A stretch of DNA of 64,000 bases, taken from Cryptomeria japonica (taxonomy: Eukaryota > Streptophyta > Pinopsida > Cupressales > Cupressaceae). This document shows positions 57,535 to 64,000 of the stretch, in pieces; within the stretch, counting starts at the first letter, position 1; each line of letters opens with the position of its first letter. The DNA is taken from assembly GCF_030272615.1 (NCBI RefSeq), contig NC_081412.1:22040432-22104431 (forward strand), in the 5' to 3' direction. The notes under the pieces were generated by a model that did no database searches, was not told the DNA's origin, and was given only the letters and a program-made list of their open reading frames with translations. The position numbers were made by a program, and so were the translations under genes.

Positions 57535-58467
57535 TGTTGGAACAAGGAACACTGAGAGGGGGGGGGGGGGTGAATCAGTGTTCTACCGGTAAATAAATTT
57601 TCAAACTTATTCTCAGACCACCAGAAGCAAATGCAAGAAAGAAAAATGCAGAAACACAAGATAATCAACCACAAAATCATAACACTGGGATTTTTACGTG
57701 GAAACCCGAAAAGGGAAAAACCACGGTGGGATTGGAACCCACAATATTCATATACTATGATCAGGAGTACATAAATATTACAAAAGGGGAAATCATATGC
57801 ATTCAGACACACTACCTAGAACCAAAGGTTCAATTACAATATGGAAGTTTCCCTAACTTACAGATCATTTACAATGATAACTATAATTATTGAACTCCAA
57901 AATAGCATCAAACAATGCCTGGATGAATTCCAGTTAAGTGCAATTTTTTTTTACTGTAACACCTCTGCAACTCTACCTTGTTTTGCTTCTCAGTCAGCTC
58001 TCGGATCAAGAATGTGCATGTGAAACTGCACCAAATAGGTTTCTCGATCACTACTTACTCATCTCATACCATAAAAAGATCTTCTACATCGGTCATATAT
58101 ATCCGCAATCACAAAATAAAACATTCATCAAGTCAACCATCCATAATATGCAATGTGACATGTAACCGGGTATCGGCTTAGATCGGATCTCTAAACATAT
58201 GCGGATTAACCAAATAATGTCTAAATGATTTCTACATGTCGGCCTTATCATCCCATGCAAGAATCTAACCACCGCAATCACCACAAAGATTTCAAAAGTG
58301 CTTTGCTTATCCTGAAATATTGATGATAGATTACAAGACCACTTCCTCTACCGGTTACCAAAATCCATAACTACCAGATAGAATTTATGAGGAGATTTGC
58401 CATCAATGACAACCCTAATCCATTATCCATGCAATGGTATCCACCAGATGAGTGTCAATTGCCAACA
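57535..58467 (-). repeat. Right (5') LTR of element F
   Basis: 933 bp, TGTTGGAACAAGGAACACTG … AATTGCCAACA. Thirteen-G run at about 57558-57570, GTGGAAACCCGAAAAGGG…CACGGTGGGAT block at 57699-57732. Confidence 0.93.
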
Positions 58468-58898
58468 CTCACACCTCTCTACTTCAACTACTTAAAGTCA
58501 CAATAGGTTTCTTCATGAAAAATCTTTGGCAGACAACTTATGCTATGCACTAGTGGATTCATTCACTCTCTTGAACAATTTTTTTCACATCAATCCAATA
58601 TAGAGAAAATTCAACAGCAATGCATGGCCTTTTCCATGCTTTTTGCACCAAATTCTTTCCAAAGAAAATCAGCCCAAATATTTTCTTCTAATAAGTGCAT
58701 CCTTGATATTTGGAGCTAAAATTCTCCACAACAATAATAAACTTTTAGCACAATACAAAACATTTTCAACTCCTCCAATATCACGATAGATGTTGCCTCC
58801 TGTGTGCTAAACTTCTCCACAATGAAACATACCCAACATTCAGTCTTTTCAAAAAAAGAAAAGAAAATGGAAGAGCACAATGAATGTGGTTCTAATAC
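58468..58898 (-). other. Interior of element E, right part
   Basis: About 430 bp without coding motif, ending with the degenerate primer-binding site TTGTATTAGAACC (minus strand, 58888-58900). Confidence 0.5.
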
Positions 58899-59175
58899 AA
58901 AATAGAATTTGAAGCAACAAACAAAACACTTAACTACTAATTTTATTAATCATTCAATACACATGTATAAATCGTTACAAATAATCTTATTTGGATCCAA
59001 TTAATTTGTTAACTATTTTGATAGCAATTATGATTGATCGACAACTAAGTTCTAGTATTGTTTGAGAACAAATTGAACTTAACTAAACATATTGGATACC
59101 TAAACATTATTTTATGGCACGTACACAACACTCCATTATGACTTATTCATTTATGTTGGAGCATTTATTCTAACA
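58899..59175 (-). repeat. Right LTR of element E
   Basis: Pairs with 42615-42888; ends TTATTCTAACA at 59175 and is followed by AAATGTACCATC, the resumed RT sequence of D. Confidence 0.75.
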
Positions 59176-59830
59176 AAATGTACCATCTATATGGTGCCAA
59201 TCTTTAAGACAAACAAAGTAATGTGTTTAACCTAAATCATTTATTCAAAATTTAGAAACCGTAGATTTTTTAAATTCAAGAAAAATGAGGATTTATGCGT
59301 AATGTATATAAGATCATTCACATATAGAACCACAATTAGAAATTATCACCAAAATGTAATATAAATATTGGGATCAAATTGACTTTTACAAAACCTTTTT
59401 GCTTTTGGAGTACTATGCTTTAGGTGCCTATTTTAAACCATACAAAGTTTTATCAACTTATAACCAAAATGATCTTTGAGAAATATAAATTTCCTCACCA
59501 ATATAACCAGTCAAAAAATCACTTTTAAAATCCATTTGATAAACACTAGATCCATTTCGAGCAACTAAAGATAAAAATAAACTAACAATATCCATTTTAG
59601 CTATAGGAGAAACAATTTTAGTATAGTCAATACCTTCTTGTTGAGTGTATCCTTTTGCAACTAATTTGGTCTTATATTTATCAATTATCCTATCAAATCT
59701 ATATTTAATTTTAAAAATCTACTTTGTACCAACAAAATCTTTACGATGGGGCAATTCGACCAACTTCGAAGTGTCATTTCACGCAATGGAATTAGAAACA
59801 AAACTTAATTGTTCTTAGTGCACCTTGAAT
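59176..59830 (-). pseudogene. Element D RT N-terminal half
   Basis: Minus-strand translation from about 59760 gives FVGTKWIFKIKYRFDR, KTKLVAKGYTQQEGIDY, KMDIVSLFLSLVARNGS, VYQMDFKSDFLTGYIGEE and KTLYGLK. After frame breaks it gives INDLG-THYF and WHHIDGTF, where E interrupts. These are consecutive copia RT blocks. The YVDD region (59300-59400) is badly decayed. Joins by similarity to FLSSRKYVLDLL at 42614. Confidence 0.82.
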
Positions 59831-60288
59831 TAGAAACAAAATTTTATTGTCTTTTTGTTTGTCTTGTTTAAATTCTCGTTTTTGTTAATTATTTAATACA
59901 TTAATATTTTCAAGTTCTTCATACCCATTACTAACAATTTCCCACAAATCCATAGATTTTAACAAAATCTGCATTCATGTACTTCAATAAGCAAATTTTG
60001 TCCCATCAAAAATAAGAATCAAACAGTCCCATATACCTACAAGATTTGCCATCTCAAAAAATAAAACACAATACTATACCCAAAAAAAAATAAAAAAAAA
60101 TCCCAAGTTATCAAAAAAAGAAAAAGAAAAAAGAGTTCCTCCTCTCAAAAATAATAATTTGTCTAGATATGTGACCTTTTTATTTTCCTTTCTAAAAATA
60201 AACATAAATCAGCAATACTATTTTACAATAAAAGCAACGAATATTTGAACCTATGAACAAATATTTAAATTAGAAGAAATTCCTTGGT
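59831..60288 (-). other. Element D leader remnant
   Basis: A-rich stretch (for example 60056-60136) between RT and primer site. Too short for gag-protease-integrase, none of which is recognisable, so D carries a large internal deletion. Confidence 0.5.
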
Positions 60289-60300
60289 GCTCTGATACCA
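60289..60300 (-). other. Primer-binding site of element D
   Basis: Minus strand TGGTATCAGAGC, two bases from the LTR at 60303. Confidence 0.88.
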
Positions 60301-60302
60301 AT

Positions 60303-60494
60303 TGAAAGTATCAAACATTTACAAAACAATATGCAGATCATCAAAACACAAAGACACCAAAACTGCTTGTATTGTTCATGAATGAAGAATGTTTATTTAT
60401 ACATGATGTTCTAAAAATTGAATTAAATAAGTACTATCTAATCGGTGATAATTGACTTCTAACAAAACTATTATACATTGTTTATTATCTTACA
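60303..60494 (-). repeat. Right (5') LTR of element D
   Basis: 192 bp, TGAAAGTATCAAAC … TTATCTTACA, with minus-strand TATAAATAAAC near 60392-60402. Followed by ATTAC, near-duplicate of GTTAC before the left LTR. Confidence 0.88.
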
Positions 60495-63400
60495 ATTACA
60501 ACAAATAATCTTTTCCTATTTCTAGCAAAACTATTCTACAACACATTTCTGAACATAATCCTTCGCTTTAAACAATCTTCTCAATAGCAACAGCTGGCGG
60601 AGACATTTTTTTATTTTACTTTACAATCACAACATCCAATATTTGATTGGTGTTGTGGAAGTTGAAGTATAAACCCAGAAAATCAAATATTGCAGTACAA
60701 ATTAGTTGCAAAGAAATAATAAAGAGAATAAAATAGAATAATAGAACAACACATAAAATGTTGATTTATGTGGTAAAACCTTAACAAAACATCAAGGAAA
60801 CATCCACAAGACAAGGGTATGGGTATTCTTATTGCTAAGAGAAAACAATTACAAACTTCATAACTAGCTACCACTATCAGATGCTGCTATAACTTTTACA
60901 ATCTGATTTTGTAATTCACAATAACATCTTAACAATTGCTCTTGCAATCTGCAACCCACATCAATTGCTCTTGCAATCTACAATTCATTACAATATTGTC
61001 TTCATGACAACAAAGATATATAGAATATTTCTAAATTAGAATCAACATCCAACATAGAAATAACCTCCTTAATTTCATTAAAGCAATTAGGAACATTTCC
61101 ACATGGTCTTCTTAATTGCATTAATGAAATCAGATAACTTTCTCACCACAAAATATTTTTATTCTAAAGGTAAGAATAAATTAGAAATTTATATTATTAG
61201 TTCTTGTCGACAGGCAGGATACTTATGCATGGTTAGATGCATTTTCTGTTTTCAATGGACCAATCATCTTTCAGAATTTTAAATATTTGTAAGCAATTCT
61301 ATAGTTTGAATATTTATGCATATTTAAATCATTTAAACAAAAATATTTTTCTGGTTTCCTATTGGTTAACCGGAGTAACAGTCGTTGTAAAAATTGAATT
61401 TATTAAAAAAAATCAATAAAATTTCCAAACTTCAAACTCATTTTAACTATTTCATTTTAATTGTAAGTACTACAATTATTACTACGCACCTGGCAATTCC
61501 CTTGGAAAATATATGAGTGAAAGGAAATATGTACGCATAGTACAAAGCCCCAATCCGACAGACTTCTCTCTTTTTTCATTTCTCTGCATATCGTATTTTC
61601 ATCGCCTCTGCATTTTTTAGCTCTTTGCATTCTATCTATCCTATTTTTATTGCCTCTGTAGTGAATGTATGTCATTCTCCTGCTCAACAAAGAACACAGG
61701 AATTCCGTCAATAATGTAATCTTACAAGTCTTATGAAACAATTTCAACTACCTTGCCTTTTTTTCTTTTATTGTGAGAATTTCTTTCTTTCTAGTGTTCT
61801 TAATCTCATTTTTTATATAAAATTCGTTTGTTGAAAGGTATGCTTCTCATCACGAACTTTTATAATTTGTAATTTACAGTTTCTTGTGTTTCATTTTGAA
61901 GGGTTGTTTGGGGATTATTTGCATTTCAAAATAGAGGATAATATTTTAGAATTTTAGTGGGGCTAAAGTTAAGTGGCACAAATTTCTGGTTAGTTTAAAC
62001 AAAGATTACATTTTCTGCTCATGGAAGCGATAGTTATTTCCTATTTCTTAGGAAATGTGAGTTTTGAATAATTTAAATTAAATGGCTAAAAAGAGGAAAC
62101 AAATCAATTTCACTAAAATCAAATTGCAAGAAGAGAGCATGTAGTTTTCTCCATGGATATCTAAATGGGTACAAAGAGTAGTAGATTTTTTAAATAATCT
62201 AAGCCAAGCCAAAACTTTGACAAAACTGATGGAGCCTTCAGAGGAAACCAAAGCTTGCCAAGAAAATTCAATTTTAAAAAAATGCAGAGATGTGAATCTG
62301 GGCTTCTGGGTGTATATTTTTTAATCTGTTATATCAATGTCTAAGCAATCCAATAATTTTCAATTAAAATAACTCTACTAATGATTAGCTTATTAGAATA
62401 AGTCTGGTCACAATTGTTTCATAGAGATAAAGAAATTGGATTCATCAAATTCAAAATAGCTGGAATCGGATCTAATATTAAATTTCAGTGTACCCAATAA
62501 ATTTCATATTCTGAAATGTCATTGAAGACGAAGAAAATGGGGTTGGGAGATTGGGCAAGAAGCTTAAGATTTAAGGACATGACATATACATATAGAAAGA
62601 TGAACAGCTGTGAAGTAACACTTGAAGAAAGGCGGCACCAAAATGCCCAGAAACAAATTGAGAAAATCTTGGAATGCAAGTGTGAAATGATGATAAGGGT
62701 GTAGAATTTGTTGAAATTTGATATTTCAGTTGATTTATTTAGAGTAAGGTCGATAAAATTTTCATAGTTTAGAGCAGAGACCATCTTGAAATTGAAAACA
62801 TACAACAGCTTGAAATATTTTCTAGTTGTATGGCATTATGCGAAATATAGTAATTGTTGAATGTTATAGAACAGGCTTGGCTGCAATTCTTTAAATATAA
62901 GCAGCAAAAGTAGTGTGATTGTCTTATAACTTAATTATGATGGCCTAACTTAGGGAACCCATAACAAAAAACAAAAATTGATTATATACCTGCAAGTAGA
63001 ACGAATACAGTTTCCATTAGTTAAACACCCTTTCTATTGATCTCCCTCTCTCTTCCAAAGCTGTCAGTTACCTGTTATGAATTACAATTTAAATGGGGAT
63101 CAATATATAAGATTATACGTAGCAGTGTAGAAAGATTTCCTTGAGCTGGACACTTGTATTTCTAGACTTCCCACATGTTGAGATGTGGCAACACCTTCAT
63201 TCGACAGCTAAAAGAATAGTTAAACCAGTAGTTTTTGTCAATATTAGAAAGATGGTACTAGAAAGCTGCCAAGTAGCATATGCCCAAATATATGAGATGG
63301 CTTTGAGGGTTAATTTACTCGTGGCTTCTCCACACACATTTATCATAGAAGATTCTAGTGAATGGAAATTGGTCCTAGTATGTTTGGCATATAGAACTAT

Positions 63401-64000
63401 AATAGCATTATTGGTATATAAAACTGTTTAGGTAAGTATGGATATATGTAATCTCAAATAAATATCTACTTTTTGTCAAATAAATATTGTAAAAAGGTAT
63501 AACAAGTAGAGGAAAAATCAGTAGTAAAGCAGCTTATAACATCATTTCATTAAATAAAGGTTATTATTTTTGACAATAGGGAGGGGCCAGCACTATTGTA
63601 GGCATTCTGTAGAAGGAAAGCATGTAAAATGAAAAACAAAGTAGGTCAGCATCGCCTCAAGCCATGAATGCTTCTTCCCAATGCCATATGCAAATGAAAA
63701 CATGTGATCACATTCTTGCCTATCAAGTCATTTCTCACATTTATAATAGATTTGATGGCTATAATTTAATATCCACGGAAATGCCATACAAATGCAATGG
63801 GTTGTACAATCTACATATAGGAATATACAAATCTTACATCAAGTAGAATAGGTGTATGGTAAGACATTAATTCATTAAATACTTCCACAAACTCAGCTTT
63901 TACTGCACTATAATGTTGGTCATATTAATTGTGTCCTTTAAAGCCTCAATTATGGATTACACACCAGTTAGTTATGACAAACCTAAACATAGTCTTTTTG
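60495..64000. other. Terminal 3.5 kb, no recognisable gene
   Basis: AT-rich, short ORFs only. A 31-bp duplicated phrase (CAATTGCTCTTGCAATCT) occurs at about 60933 and 60964. A frame at 62516-62704 (MSLKTKKMGLGDWARSLRF) and one at 63141-63431 lack family motifs and splice context. The GTGGTAAAACC…CATCAAGG words near 60770 faintly resemble LTR leader blocks. Could include the edge of a gene beyond the window; nothing supports that directly. Confidence 0.5.

Larger units (their letters stand above)
44386..58467 (-). mobile_element. Element F: pol-less Sirevirus-type LTR element with accessory ORF
   Basis: LTRs 44386-45098 plus 52184-52382 (left, split by G) and 57535-58467 (right). The primer site is TGGTATCAGATT at 57521-57532 and polypurine tracts lie at 52383-52550. 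The minus-strand interior (~5.1 kb) encodes a coiled-coil plus four-knuckle gag-like protein, a separate 273-aa ORF and a long degenerate ORF; no protease, integrase, RT or RNase H. Same family as B by LTR motifs, knuckle number and ORF similarity. Inserted in E; the flanking 5-mers (CTTCA, CTCAC) do not form a clean duplication. Length without G ~7.0 kb. Confidence 0.88.
42615..59175 (-). mobile_element. Element E: small non-coding LTR element, carrier of F
   Basis: LTR pair ~42615-42888 and ~58899-59175 (shared GAATTTGAAG, TTATTAATCATYMAATACACA, AACTTAACTMAACRTATT, ending TTATTCYAACA). Orientation from CCCTCTTA beside the left LTR (purine tract on the minus strand) and a degenerate primer site near 58888-58900. 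It interrupts D's RT within the codons for DGTFLSS, with AAAAT on both sides as probable duplication. Excluding F it is ~2.5 kb and shows no coding motif. LTR edges uncertain by ~10 bp. Confidence 0.7.
41534..60494 (-). mobile_element. Element D: short-LTR copia relic, outermost of a four-level nest
   Basis: LTRs of ~200 bp (41534-41741 and 60303-60494), flanked by GTTAC and ATTAC (4 of 5 identical), primer site TGGTATCAGAGC at 60289-60300 on the minus strand, polypurine AAGTGAAC-type tract by 41742. Its RT is split by element E: the N-terminal half is at 59176-59830 and the C-terminal half at 41880-42614. Only ~450 bp separate RT from the primer site, so gag, protease and integrase are deleted. 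Excluding E, D is ~2.4 kb. Confidence 0.85.

Noticed and set aside
9172-57570. G runs in LTRs as G-quadruplexes
   Set aside because: Each is a single uninterrupted run, without the four separated G tracts needed for an intramolecular quadruplex.
44381-58472. Target-site duplication for element F
   Set aside because: CTTCA and CTCAC do not match well enough to call; the boundaries rest on LTR ends and primer site instead.
5613-60300. Repeated GCTCTGATACCA-like words as tRNA gene fragments
   Set aside because: They are 12-13-bp primer-binding sites beside LTRs; no tRNA cloverleaf surrounds them.
62516-62704. 62-codon frame as an exon of a neighbouring gene
   Set aside because: No family match, no convincing partner exons inside the window.
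63141-63431. 96-codon frame as a gene
   Set aside because: Begins with TTG, no motif, AT-rich surroundings typical of chance frames.

Overview
This is nuclear DNA of a land plant. The one host gene is a six-exon plant-type NPF (NRT1/PTR) transporter with GT-AG introns, and almost everything else is layered LTR retrotransposons of plant lineages: Ty1/copia of the Sirevirus type and Ty3/gypsy of the Tat type. The bulk of old, mutated, nested LTR elements around a lone gene suggests a large genome, possibly a conifer or other gymnosperm. That last step is inference; no species-diagnostic sequence was recognised. No tRNA, rRNA, CRISPR or bacterial feature was seen.

Region 1 (1-27156) is one Tat-like gypsy element on the + strand ('C') broken by two insertions. 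Copia element 'A' (minus strand, 1-7150, its 3' LTR running off the window start) sits in C's 5' LTR. Pol-less element 'B' (minus strand, 9154-15559, perfect 5-bp target duplication AACAC) sits inside C's gag. C continues with the gag zinc knuckle, protease, an archaeal-type RNase H that lies unusually before the reverse transcriptase, RT, RNase H, integrase, then an antisense ORF, a long sense accessory ORF, and the 3' LTR.

Region 2 (27157-38300) is the gene island. An AT-rich stretch with two adjacent tandem repeats is followed by a 2.4-kb poly(A)-ended retroposon (30663-33096) with near-perfect 15-bp flanking duplications and two tandem ~0.68-kb units. Then comes the intact NPF gene (coding 34148-37894, 581 aa).

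Region 3 (38300-64000) starts with gene-poor DNA holding a LINE endonuclease scrap, followed by a four-level nest. Short-LTR copia 'D' (41534-60494) contains small element 'E' (about 42615-59175), which contains pol-less element 'F' (44386-58467), whose left LTR contains copia 'G' (45099-52183). The last 3.5 kb has no recognisable gene.

A and G have gag-PR-INT-RT-RNaseH pol genes, Met-tRNA primer sites and repeated polypurine tracts, but both are inactivated. B and F have the same kind of LTRs, primer sites and repeated polypurine tracts, yet encode only a coiled-coil/four-zinc-knuckle gag-like protein plus an unidentified downstream ORF. They are probably mobilised in trans by A- or G-like relatives. 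B and F, together with the extra ORFs of C, are the best candidates for something poorly described. Most nonsense codons whose sequence was checked fit C-to-T decay of methylated cytosines, as expected for silenced elements.
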